A stretch of 13,785 bases of DNA, taken from contig JBBQWW010000092.1 in assembly GCA_038210245.1 (NCBI GenBank), forward strand, positions 1 through 13,785, written 5' to 3'. Below, one piece after another: positions 1 to 5,931 of the stretch (its first letter is position 1; the number at the start of each line of letters is the position of its first letter). The DNA comes from Bog-756 sp038210245 (GTDB lineage: Bacteria > Actinomycetota > Acidimicrobiia > Acidimicrobiales > RAAP-2). Made by a program: the position numbers and the translations under genes. Under the pieces are notes generated by a model. That model worked only from the letters and a program-made list of their open reading frames with translations, was not told the DNA's origin and searched no databases.

Positions 1-309
1 TCTGCGGATGTCACCGGCCTGCGCCTCACCTCGCCGGGTTGGGTTGATACCCACCACCACGGAGCCGGCCATGGCTGCTGCTCCCAGCCAGAACAGGTAC
101 TCGGGCACGTTGCCAAGGAGCACACCGATATGGGGCGGTGCTCCCCCGTCGAGCGAGCGGAGGAGCGAGGCCCGCTCGGCACTGGCCGCCACCACCTGGC
201 GCCAACTCCACTGCTGGTCCTCCTCGCGCAGCCCCATGTGCTCATCGTCGGCCCGGGCCAGCAGCAGCTCGGCGATGCTGGGGTCGACCTCGGTGGGCGC
301 GTCGGTCAT
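1..309 (-). CDS. FadD17-like acyl-CoA ligase, N-terminal fragment (gene cut by window edge)
   Basis: An open frame runs leftward from ATG at 309-307 to the window edge without a stop, giving the first 103 residues. Segments such as PPHIGVLLGNVPEYLFWLGA (about residues 57-76) and VVVGINPTRRGEA are typical of the N-terminal subdomain of AMP-forming acyl-CoA synthetases. They most resemble mycobacterial FadD17-type fatty-acid/steroid CoA ligases. Such enzymes activate a carboxylic acid with ATP and CoA through an acyl-adenylate. The P-loop and adenylation core lie outside the window, so substrate and activity cannot be judged. The start is fixed by a 4-base ATGA overlap (306-309) with the stop codon of the upstream thioesterase gene, which implies translational coupling. 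Family is fairly sure from remembered similarity; the FadD17 subgroup is an inference. Confidence 0.8.
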   Translation of the reverse strand, partial: MTDAPTEVDPSIAELLLARADDEHMGLREEDQQWSWRQVVAASAERASLLRSLDGGAPPHIGVLLGNVPEYLFWLGAAAMAGSVVVGINPTRRGEAQAGDIRR

Positions 310-1121
310 CGGGACACCTCCACCACCAGGTTCTGAACCGACCGGCCGATGCGACCCGTCTCGTCCCACAGCTCTGACTCGGCGGCACCGATCCCGGGGG
401 TGCCGAAGCGGGTGCGAGCGTCGAGCGCCACCCACTCGCCTACCGGGGGACGGTGGACCGCGACGGTCAGGTCGGCATTGATGAAGAGGTTCGAGCCGAA
501 CGGCAGTTCGGCCGCCACTCCGTTGCCGAAGTCGGCCGCCGCCGCCGCCCTCTGCCAGGGGGTCGGCTCCTCTCCCGCCACCACCGGAACGCGCAGTCGG
601 ATCCACACCGTGGCCGGGCCGGGACGCTCGAAGGCCCCGGCCACGTAGCGCATCTCCACGCCCTCGTTGTGGAAGGCCCGGGACTCCCCGGAGGTCGACG
701 GACGGGGCACCCCCCCACCCGGAGGAGCGGGAGCCTCGTCCTCGGGCACGGTGGGTCGGGCCGGGGGCTGGTCCCGGTCCGGCCGGATCCGCAGGGCCCG
801 GGACCATGCCACCTCCACCCCGTCGGCCTCGACCACGGTATCGATGAGCTGGACACGGCGGCCCGGCCGGACCACCGCGCTGCTCAGCCACAGGGGGGTG
901 AGGGGCACCGGCCGGAGCAGCTCCAGGGTGATCCGGACCAGGTCGAACTGGTCACCGCCCTCCACGGACTCGGCCGCCCGGGCCACCAGCGCCGCCGCCG
1001 GGCCACCGTGGAGGGCGGTGGGAGACCAGGGACCACGGCCGTACTCAGTAGGTACCAGCCGGTCACCGTCACGGATGAAGAGCGCGGCCACGGCCTCGGG
1101 TCCGGTCGAGGGAGGAGTCAC
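306..1121 (-). CDS. acyl-CoA thioesterase, hot-dog (TesB/4HBT_3-like) family
   Basis: The 271-residue protein carries the hallmark ALHGGPAAALVARAAES segment (about residues 36-52), where the first hot-dog helix begins, followed by VRITLELLRPVPLTPLWL. A second half contains WIRLRVPVVAGEE and ADFGNGVAAELPFGSNLFIN. This double hot-dog layout fits thioesterases that hydrolyse acyl-CoA to free acid and CoA. GTG at 1121 was chosen because a TAGCGT -10-like element ends 7 bases upstream, fitting a leaderless transcript. The open frame continues upstream to an ATG at 1196, but those extra 25 residues are Arg/Gly-rich and unlike the family. The downstream partner is the acyl-CoA ligase (ATGA overlap), so activation and hydrolysis of the same acyl-CoA pool may be linked. 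Substrate is unknown; a binding-only or hydratase-like role cannot be excluded. Confidence 0.78.
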   Translation of the reverse strand: MTPPSTGPEAVAALFIRDGDRLVPTEYGRGPWSPTALHGGPAAALVARAAESVEGGDQFDLVRITLELLRPVPLTPLWLSSAVVRPGRRVQLIDTVVEADGVEVAWSRALRIRPDRDQPPARPTVPEDEAPAPPGGGVPRPSTSGESRAFHNEGVEMRYVAGAFERPGPATVWIRLRVPVVAGEEPTPWQRAAAAADFGNGVAAELPFGSNLFINADLTVAVHRPPVGEWVALDARTRFGTPGIGAAESELWDETGRIGRSVQNLVVEVSR

Positions 1122-1128
1122 GCCACCG

Positions 1129-1134
1129 ACGCTA
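1129..1134 (-). promoter_or_regulatory. candidate -10 element (TAGCGT) for leaderless thioesterase transcript
   Basis: On the minus strand TAGCGT fits the actinobacterial TANNNT -10 pattern. It ends 7 bases before the GTG at 1121, so transcription would begin at or next to the start codon. No Shine-Dalgarno sequence is visible. No clear -35 is seen. This is an inference from spacing only. Confidence 0.4.
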
Positions 1135-1162
1135 CTTTCTGCGACCGGCGGCCGACCGCGCC

Positions 1163-1168
1163 TACCAT
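1163..1168 (+). promoter_or_regulatory. candidate -10 element (TACCAT) for the SRPBCC gene pair
   Basis: TACCAT fits the TANNNT -10 pattern and lies in the 123-base divergent gap. A weak CTGCGA at 1139-1144 stands 18 bases upstream as a possible -35. The predicted start near 1175 would give a leader of about 70 bases before the ATG at 1245. Confidence 0.35.
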
Positions 1169-1244
1169 CGGGGCCACGCCGTGCACCACGGTGCACCCGC
1201 CGACGGCCACCGGAGCCGGCCGGCCTCGAGCAATGGGGAGAACC

Positions 1245-1628
1245 ATGGGATCAGGAACTGCGGCCATCGACATCAACGCTTCGGCGGACCAGGTGTGGAA
1301 GGTGGTCGGTGACTTCGGGGGCATCGACGGGTGGATGCCGGGCATCGAGACGTGTCGGGTGGAGGGCGAGAACCGGATCATCGAGATGATGGGGATGACC
1401 ATCACCGAGCGGCTGGTGAAGATGGACGATGCCGGTCGGGCCCTCACCTACTCCATCGCCGACGGCGCCCCGGTCGAGAGTCATGAGGCCGTCATCACCG
1501 TGACGGCTACCGGGGAGTCCTCCCATGTCACCTGGGCCGTGGACTCGACGCCCGACGAGATGGCCGATCTCATGACCACCCTCTACCAGCAGGCCCTCGA
1601 GGCACTGAAGGCCCACGTCGAGGGATGA
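1245..1628 (+). CDS. SRPBCC (START-like) family protein, first of a coupled pair
   Basis: This 127-residue protein has the usual small SRPBCC (polyketide cyclase/dehydrase type 2) layout. It has a first strand AIDINASADQVWKVVGDF (about residues 7-24), a loop with GIDGWMPGI, a run of beta-strands, and a closing amphipathic helix (about 103-126) that lines a hydrophobic cavity. Such proteins bind or transform hydrophobic ligands; the sequence alone does not show which. ATG at 1245 is preferred over ATG at 1233 because a GGGGAG Shine-Dalgarno (1235-1240) lies 4 bases before it. Its stop overlaps the start of the next SRPBCC gene (ATGA). It has no signal peptide or membrane segment, so it is probably cytoplasmic. 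Confidence 0.8.
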   Translation: MGSGTAAIDINASADQVWKVVGDFGGIDGWMPGIETCRVEGENRIIEMMGMTITERLVKMDDAGRALTYSIADGAPVESHEAVITVTATGESSHVTWAVDSTPDEMADLMTTLYQQALEALKAHVEG

Positions 1629-2110
1629 GCGAACCCGCCGCGGCCCGGTCGGACAGACCCCGGGGGCGACGGTCGTTCGCGGTCTCCGCCCGGGCGTCGG
1701 CCCCGGTGGACGAGGTCTGGCCGCTCATCGGGGAAGCCGATCGGTGGAAGGAGTGGTCGTTCCTCGACCGGTCCGGCCTGCTCCACCCCGGCTCGCCGGA
1801 CCCCGAGGGCGTCGGCGCCGTCCGCCGCTTCACCAGCCACGGCATCGGCTCCACCGAAGAGGTGATCGCCTACGACCCACCCCACCACCTGGGCTACGCC
1901 ATCCTGAAGGGCTTCCCGGTGCGCCACTACCGGGCCGACGTGCACTGCACGGCGGACGGGACCGGGACCCTGATCACCTGGTCGGCCACGTTCGACGAGA
2001 AGATCCCGGGCACGGGGAAGATCATGGAGCGGGTGCTGCAGCGGATGATCGGGCGGTTCGCCACCTTGGCGTGCCAGTACGCGGACACCCACCACCGGTC
2101 GACGAACTGA
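1625..2110 (+). CDS. SRPBCC (START-like) family protein, second of a coupled pair
   Basis: The 161-residue protein starts with a basic, Pro/Arg-rich stretch of about 17 residues. The SRPBCC fold follows: FAVSARASAPVDEVWPLIG (about 18-36), the DRWKEW turn, GVGAVRRF and EEVIAYDPPHHLGY strands, and a C-terminal helix with MERVLQRMIGRFATL. The pattern matches polyketide cyclase/dehydrase-like lipid or aromatic ligand binders. The start ATG at 1625 overlaps the previous stop by 4 bases, so both are probably made from one mRNA in matched amounts. The two proteins share the fold but little sequence beyond the first strand-helix unit, so this is not a recent duplication. Its stop codon lies inside the hairpin shared with the converging methyltransferase gene. 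Ligand and function are unknown. Confidence 0.78.
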   Translation: MSEPAAARSDRPRGRRSFAVSARASAPVDEVWPLIGEADRWKEWSFLDRSGLLHPGSPDPEGVGAVRRFTSHGIGSTEEVIAYDPPHHLGYAILKGFPVRHYRADVHCTADGTGTLITWSATFDEKIPGTGKIMERVLQRMIGRFATLACQYADTHHRSTN

Positions 2111-2130
2111 GGGACCCGCCCGTCCTCAGT
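2106..2130. terminator. candidate bidirectional hairpin terminator containing both stop codons
   Basis: Arms ACTGAGG (2106-2112) and CCTCAGT (2124-2130) are perfectly complementary. The stem extends inward by GAC/GTC with one bulged G, leaving a small CCGCCC loop. The rightward SRPBCC stop (TGA 2108-2110) and the leftward methyltransferase stop (TCA 2126-2128) both lie in the arms. There is no T-run, as is common for hairpins in high-GC actinomycetes, so terminator function is an inference from position and dyad. Confidence 0.55.
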
Positions 2131-2878
2131 CGGGACCGTGGACGAGACGCAGGCGGTAGACGATGAACCACGGGACACCTGTCACGGGGCCCAGGTCGTC
2201 GGGGAACCGGGCCACGGCGGCAGGTGACGGCTGGGCCTCCACCACCCGATCGACGGCGAAGCCGGCATCGGCGAAGTCGTCGATAACGGCCGACAGGGGT
2301 CGCCTCCAGAACCGTTGCGTGACCTCGACGCCGGCCTTCGTCCAGTGATCGGAGACCAACTCGGTGTCGAAGTAGCCACCCTGCTGGCCGGGCAGCGGAC
2401 GTGCGAAGGGATGGTCGAGAGAGGCCACCACCCACCCTCCCGGCCGGAGTACTGAGGCGAAGGAGCCCAGGACCACCTGCCAGTCGGCCAGGTAGTGGAG
2501 CACCAGCGAGCAGGTGATCCCGTCGACACTGGCCGGCTCCAGGGCCAAAGGCTCACTCAGGTCCGCCACCATGAACGTGCCGCGGCCGGCACACCGCTTC
2601 CGGGCCTCGGCCACCATGGCCGGACTCAGGTCGACCCCCACCACCTCGGAGCCCTCGGAGAGCAGCCACTCGCTCTGGGCCCCCGAGCCGCACCCGGCAT
2701 CGAGCACGGTGACCCCGGCCAAGGGACGAGGCACGAGGGAGCGGAGGGACGGGCGCTCGAGCCATCCGTTGAAGGGGCCGTCGTCGGTGGTGGCCGACCA
2801 CACCGGGGCCAGGCGGTCGTAGGCATCCCGGGTGCGGTCCCTCAGGTTGTGGTGCGCTCCGGGTCGGTCCCTGTCCAC
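2126..2878 (-). CDS. class I SAM-dependent methyltransferase
   Basis: The 250-residue protein shows the class I methyltransferase order. Motif I is VLDAGCGSGAQSEWL (DAGCGSG at about 60-66), the acidic end of beta-2 is GVDLSPAMVAEA (about 81-92), motif II is FMVADLSEPL (about 102-111), and post-II is LRPGGWVVASL (about 144-154). It resembles ubiquinone/menaquinone UbiE- or Methyltransf_11/25-type small-molecule methyltransferases, transferring a methyl group from S-adenosylmethionine. The acceptor cannot be named; the C-terminal third (FWRRPLSAVIDDFADAGF) is the usual substrate-side extension. The start is GTG at 2878, with a TAGGAA stretch on the minus strand (2886-2891) that could serve as an imperfect -10 of a leaderless transcript or as an AGGA ribosome site. 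The gene stands alone, 90 bases beyond the end of the neighbouring leftward operon. Confidence 0.85.
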   Translation of the reverse strand: MDRDRPGAHHNLRDRTRDAYDRLAPVWSATTDDGPFNGWLERPSLRSLVPRPLAGVTVLDAGCGSGAQSEWLLSEGSEVVGVDLSPAMVAEARKRCAGRGTFMVADLSEPLALEPASVDGITCSLVLHYLADWQVVLGSFASVLRPGGWVVASLDHPFARPLPGQQGGYFDTELVSDHWTKAGVEVTQRFWRRPLSAVIDDFADAGFAVDRVVEAQPSPAAVARFPDDLGPVTGVPWFIVYRLRLVHGPD

Positions 2879-2968
2879 CCGGGACTTCCTACCACACGGC
2901 CGGCCCAGGCGGACCCCAAACGCCCGAGTACGGATCGGATCCCCCTCGGGGCACGACGCCGTGACCGG

Positions 2969-4333
2969 TCAGCGAATCGACTGGCGCAGCCGGAGCGCCC
3001 GGGTCTCCACTTCGTGGCGGGCCCGTTCCACGTCCACGGTGAGGCACCGTCCTGCTGCCACCACCGGCGTGCCGGCCACCCACACGTCGGTGACCAGCCG
3101 ACTGGAGGCCGACCACACCAGATGCTCGATCATCTGGGCGTCCTCGAGAATGGGCACGAAGGCCGGGTCGTCGAGTCGCACCGCCATCATGTCGGCCCGA
3201 CCCCCGGGCGCCAGGACCCCGAGATCGGCTCGGCCGAGGGCGCGTCCCGCCCCCCGGGTGGCCAGGTCCAAGGCGGTGGCGGCGGGCAGGGCGGCGGCGT
3301 CCCGTTCACGGATTCGAGCCAGCATGGCGGCCAGCTGTAGCTCCTCCCACAGGTCGAGGTCGTTGTTGGACGCCGGACCGTCGGTGCCCAATCCCACCCT
3401 GACCCCCTGGGCCAGGAGCTGGACCAGGGGGGCCACACCCGAGGCCAGCTTGGCGTTGCTCTGGGGGCAGTGGGCCACGGCCACGTCGAACTGCCGGTAC
3501 AGCTCGATGTCGGCCTCGGACAGCCACACGCTGTGGGCGGCCAGCACCCGCCCGTCCAGCACCCCGGCCTGGGCCAGCACGGCCGGGATGGACGCCCCGT
3601 GCTCGTCGGAGAAGCGACGGCACTCCTCCTCGGTCTCGGCCAGGTGGATGTGGAACAGGGCGTCGAGCTCCTGGGCCTGTCGGGCGATGTGCACCAGCCC
3701 GGCCAGAGGCACCGTGTAGGGGGCGTGGGGGGCGAAGCCCACCTCGACGCGGCCGTGGTCCCCGTGGCGGCGACGGTGGAAGTCCACGATGGCCTCGGTC
3801 CGGACTTCCCACCACCGGTCGGTCGGCTCCTGCCCGGGCAGCTGGAGCACGCCAGGGGTGACGTGGACCCGTGCCCCGGCGTCGATGACGGCATCGGTCA
3901 GTGCGTCCTCGAAGAAGTAGGCCTCGCAGGTGGTGGTCACTCCGAAGCACAGGAGCTCGGCGGCGGCCAGGGTCATGCCCCAGTAGACGTCGTCCTCGGT
4001 CAGATGGGCTTCCTGAGGCCACAGCACCTCGTGCAGCCACCGGTGGACGGGGAGGTTCTCCCCCGACCCCCGGAACAAGGTCATGGGCGAGTGGCAGTGC
4101 ACGTTGATTAGTCCGGGCAGCAGCGCGCCCTGCACCCGGAGCTCCCGCATCGAGTCGTCCCCGCCCGACGAGCCGGTAGGACCCACGTGGGTCACCGTGT
4201 CGCCGGCCACCTCGACCACTCCGGGGCGCAGCACCACCCCGGGCTGGTCGCATGGCACCACGGCCTCGGCCAGATAGCGGACCGGGGCCGGACCGGCCGG
4301 GTCCGGGGCGGCCCGGTACGGCGGCCGGGTCAC
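2969..4333 (-). CDS. TRZ/ATZ-family amidohydrolase (adenosine/MTA/SAH/5'-deoxyadenosine deaminase type)
   Basis: The 454-residue protein has the full metal site of the cytosine-deaminase-like amidohydrolase superfamily. HCH (H79, H81) sits in NVHCHSPMTLFRG, then FAPHAPYT (about 200-207), FHIHLAETEEE (H230, E233), AAHSVW (H267) and GLGTDGPASNN (D318). The MTLFRG and HAPYT signatures are those of 5-methylthioadenosine/S-adenosylhomocysteine deaminases and their relatives, which turn aminopurine nucleosides into inosine forms and release ammonia. Substrate is not fixed by these motifs; guanine, triazine or 5'-deoxyadenosine deamination are alternatives. The GTG start at 4333 overlaps the RpiB stop (GTGA). 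It is the last gene of the four-gene leftward set. Length is normal and no key ligand is missing. No signal peptide is seen, so it should be cytoplasmic. Confidence 0.85.
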   Translation of the reverse strand: MTRPPYRAAPDPAGPAPVRYLAEAVVPCDQPGVVLRPGVVEVAGDTVTHVGPTGSSGGDDSMRELRVQGALLPGLINVHCHSPMTLFRGSGENLPVHRWLHEVLWPQEAHLTEDDVYWGMTLAAAELLCFGVTTTCEAYFFEDALTDAVIDAGARVHVTPGVLQLPGQEPTDRWWEVRTEAIVDFHRRRHGDHGRVEVGFAPHAPYTVPLAGLVHIARQAQELDALFHIHLAETEEECRRFSDEHGASIPAVLAQAGVLDGRVLAAHSVWLSEADIELYRQFDVAVAHCPQSNAKLASGVAPLVQLLAQGVRVGLGTDGPASNNDLDLWEELQLAAMLARIRERDAAALPAATALDLATRGAGRALGRADLGVLAPGGRADMMAVRLDDPAFVPILEDAQMIEHLVWSASSRLVTDVWVAGTPVVAAGRCLTVDVERARHEVETRALRLRQSIR

Positions 4334-4809
4334 GGCGACGAGGGAGGCCCCATGCCGGAGCCGGAGATCTCTTCGGCCTCGATGGCGGCCAGCTCCACGA
4401 TGCGGGCCACGTGCCGGCCGCCGTCAAAGGCGGTGGACACGAAGACGTCGAGGATGTCGAGGGCCAGCTCGGTGGCCACCACCCGGGCACCCAGGGACAG
4501 CACGTTGGCGTCGTTGTGCCGTCGGGCCAACCGGGCCGTGTACTCGTCGTGGCACAGGGCGGCCCGGGCCCCGTGGACCTTGTTGGCGGCGATGGCCTCC
4601 CCCTGGCCGCTGCCTCCGATGACCACCCCGGCATCGGCGTCACCTCGGACCACCCGACGGGCCACGTCGGCGCAGATCGGGGGATAGTCGACCGGCTCCT
4701 CCGAGTAGGTCCCGACGTCCTGCACCACATGGCCGAGTTCCTCGAGATGCCGGGCCACGGCCGACTTGAGTACGAATCCGGCGTGGTCCGAGCCGATCAC
4801 CAGGCGCAT
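4330..4809 (-). CDS. rpiB: ribose-5-phosphate isomerase B (RpiB/LacAB family)
   Basis: This 159-residue protein has the RpiB landmarks: GSDHAGF near the N-terminus (about 6-12), DVGTYSEEPVDYP (about 31-43), GGSGQGEAIAANKVHGARAA (about 65-84) and RRHNDANVLSLGARV (about 96-110). RpiB interconverts ribose 5-phosphate and ribulose 5-phosphate. The catalytic Cys of Escherichia coli-type RpiB is absent. GGSGQGE places a Glu (E71) where mycobacterial RpiB uses its catalytic Glu, so this is an actinobacterial-type enzyme. Some family members act on other aldo/keto sugar phosphates, so another pentose- or deoxypentose-phosphate is possible. Its stop overlaps the amidohydrolase start. A TAGGGT element just upstream may give it its own leaderless promoter in addition to read-through from the epimerase gene 54 bases away. 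Confidence 0.88.
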   Translation of the reverse strand: MRLVIGSDHAGFVLKSAVARHLEELGHVVQDVGTYSEEPVDYPPICADVARRVVRGDADAGVVIGGSGQGEAIAANKVHGARAALCHDEYTARLARRHNDANVLSLGARVVATELALDILDVFVSTAFDGGRHVARIVELAAIEAEEISGSGMGPPSSP

Positions 4810-4815
4810 GCCGAC

Positions 4816-4821
4816 ACCCTA
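4816..4821 (-). promoter_or_regulatory. candidate -10 element (TAGGGT) for leaderless rpiB transcript
   Basis: TAGGGT on the minus strand fits TANNNT and ends 6 bases before the ATG at 4809. Transcription would therefore begin at the start codon, and no Shine-Dalgarno is evident. The element sits in the 54-base gap between the epimerase and rpiB. It also lies in the loop of a weak CCGAC/GTCGG dyad (4811-4829). Confidence 0.42.
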
Positions 4822-4863
4822 CCGGTCGGACTCACCGCGTCTCGGGGCCGGCGGGATCCGGGG

Positions 4864-5931
4864 TCAGTCAGCCCAGACGAACGAGGCGGCCCGCTCCGGC
4901 TTCACGTAACCGGCATCGACGAACCACCGTGCCGCCCGGGCCAGGGCCACGGTGGCCGGACGGGACGTATAGCCCAGTTCGGTCCGGGCCCGGCTGTCGT
5001 CGAAGGACATGTGGGTGGTCGACATCTTGGCCGCCTCGAGCGGGATGGTGGGCTCCCGGCGGAGCAGGCGTCCTTCGATGAGTCCGGAGACGTGGGCGGC
5101 CACCAGGGCGAAGCTCCCGGGGAACTCGCGCGTCGGGGCGGTCACACCGGTGGCGGCGGCCAGGGCGGCCAGCACCTCGCGCAGGGTGAGGTTCTCCCCG
5201 CCCAGGATGTAGCTCCGCCCGTTCCCGCCCCGCTCCGCGGCCAGGATCTGTCCGTGGGCCACGTCCTCCACGTCGACGATGTTCAACGTGGTGTCGACGT
5301 AGCCGGGGAACCGGCCGTTCAGGATCTCGAGCACGGTGCGTCCGGTGGGCGTGGGACCACGGTCCCTCGGGCCGACCGGTGTGGTCGGCTGCACCAGCAC
5401 CTCGGGAAGCCCCTCCGCACCGGCCCGCAGCACCTCGTGCTCGGCCACGTACTTGGACTGCTTGTAACCGCCGAACAGATGGTCGATGTGGGCAAAGGAC
5501 GTCTCGTCCACCGGGTCCGCCGTCGTAGCACCGTGCAGGCCCAGCGTCCCGACCGTGGACGTGTAGACGAGGCGCTCGCACCCGGCGGCGCGGGAGGCCT
5601 CGAGGACCCGTCGGGTGCCGTTGACGTTGATGTCGTAGAAGTCCTCGGGGTGCTTGGCCCAGAACCGGTAGAGGGCGGCGATGTGGAAGGCCACCCGGCA
5701 ACCGTCGGTGGCCTTGGCCACGGCGTCACCGTCCCGAAGATCCCCGTACACCACTTCGACGTCCAGTCCCTCGAGATTCGAGACGTCGCCCCCGGGCTCG
5801 ACCAGGGCCACCACATGGGAGCCCCGGCCGGCCAACTCCCGGGCCACCGACGACCCGATGAACCCGGCCGCCCCGGTGACCAGGACCCGGTCGTCGGACG
5901 CGAGGGTGAGTTCGGAAGTGGGACCGCTCAC
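4864..5931 (-). CDS. HpnA-like NAD-dependent sugar epimerase/dehydratase
   Basis: The 355-residue extended SDR protein has the Rossmann signature VLVTGAAGFIGSSVAREL (TGAAGFIG about 19-26), DVEVVYGDLRD for adenine-side binding, VAFHIAALYRFWAKHPED, YTSTVGTLGL, the active-site Y156-x3-K160 in GGYKQSKYVAE, and QPTTPVGPRDRGPTPTGR. The segment YVDTTLNIVDVEDVAHGQIL followed by SYILGGENLTLREVL is the pattern of hopanoid-associated sugar epimerases (HpnA), whose own reaction is not established. It may act on a nucleotide-sugar or on a polyol or sterol-like substrate (3-beta-HSD/DFR relatives). The GTG start at 5931 overlaps the aminotransferase stop (GTGA), so both are probably translated together. 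No squalene-hopene cyclase or other hpn gene is in the window, so the hopanoid link rests on family resemblance. Confidence 0.82.
   Translation of the reverse strand: MSGPTSELTLASDDRVLVTGAAGFIGSSVARELAGRGSHVVALVEPGGDVSNLEGLDVEVVYGDLRDGDAVAKATDGCRVAFHIAALYRFWAKHPEDFYDINVNGTRRVLEASRAAGCERLVYTSTVGTLGLHGATTADPVDETSFAHIDHLFGGYKQSKYVAEHEVLRAGAEGLPEVLVQPTTPVGPRDRGPTPTGRTVLEILNGRFPGYVDTTLNIVDVEDVAHGQILAAERGGNGRSYILGGENLTLREVLAALAAATGVTAPTREFPGSFALVAAHVSGLIEGRLLRREPTIPLEAAKMSTTHMSFDDSRARTELGYTSRPATVALARAARWFVDAGYVKPERAASFVWAD

Noticed and set aside
2962..2971. Perfect palindrome TGACCGGTCA at the amidohydrolase stop
   Set aside because: At 10 bases with no loop it cannot form a terminator hairpin, and it is short enough to occur by chance.
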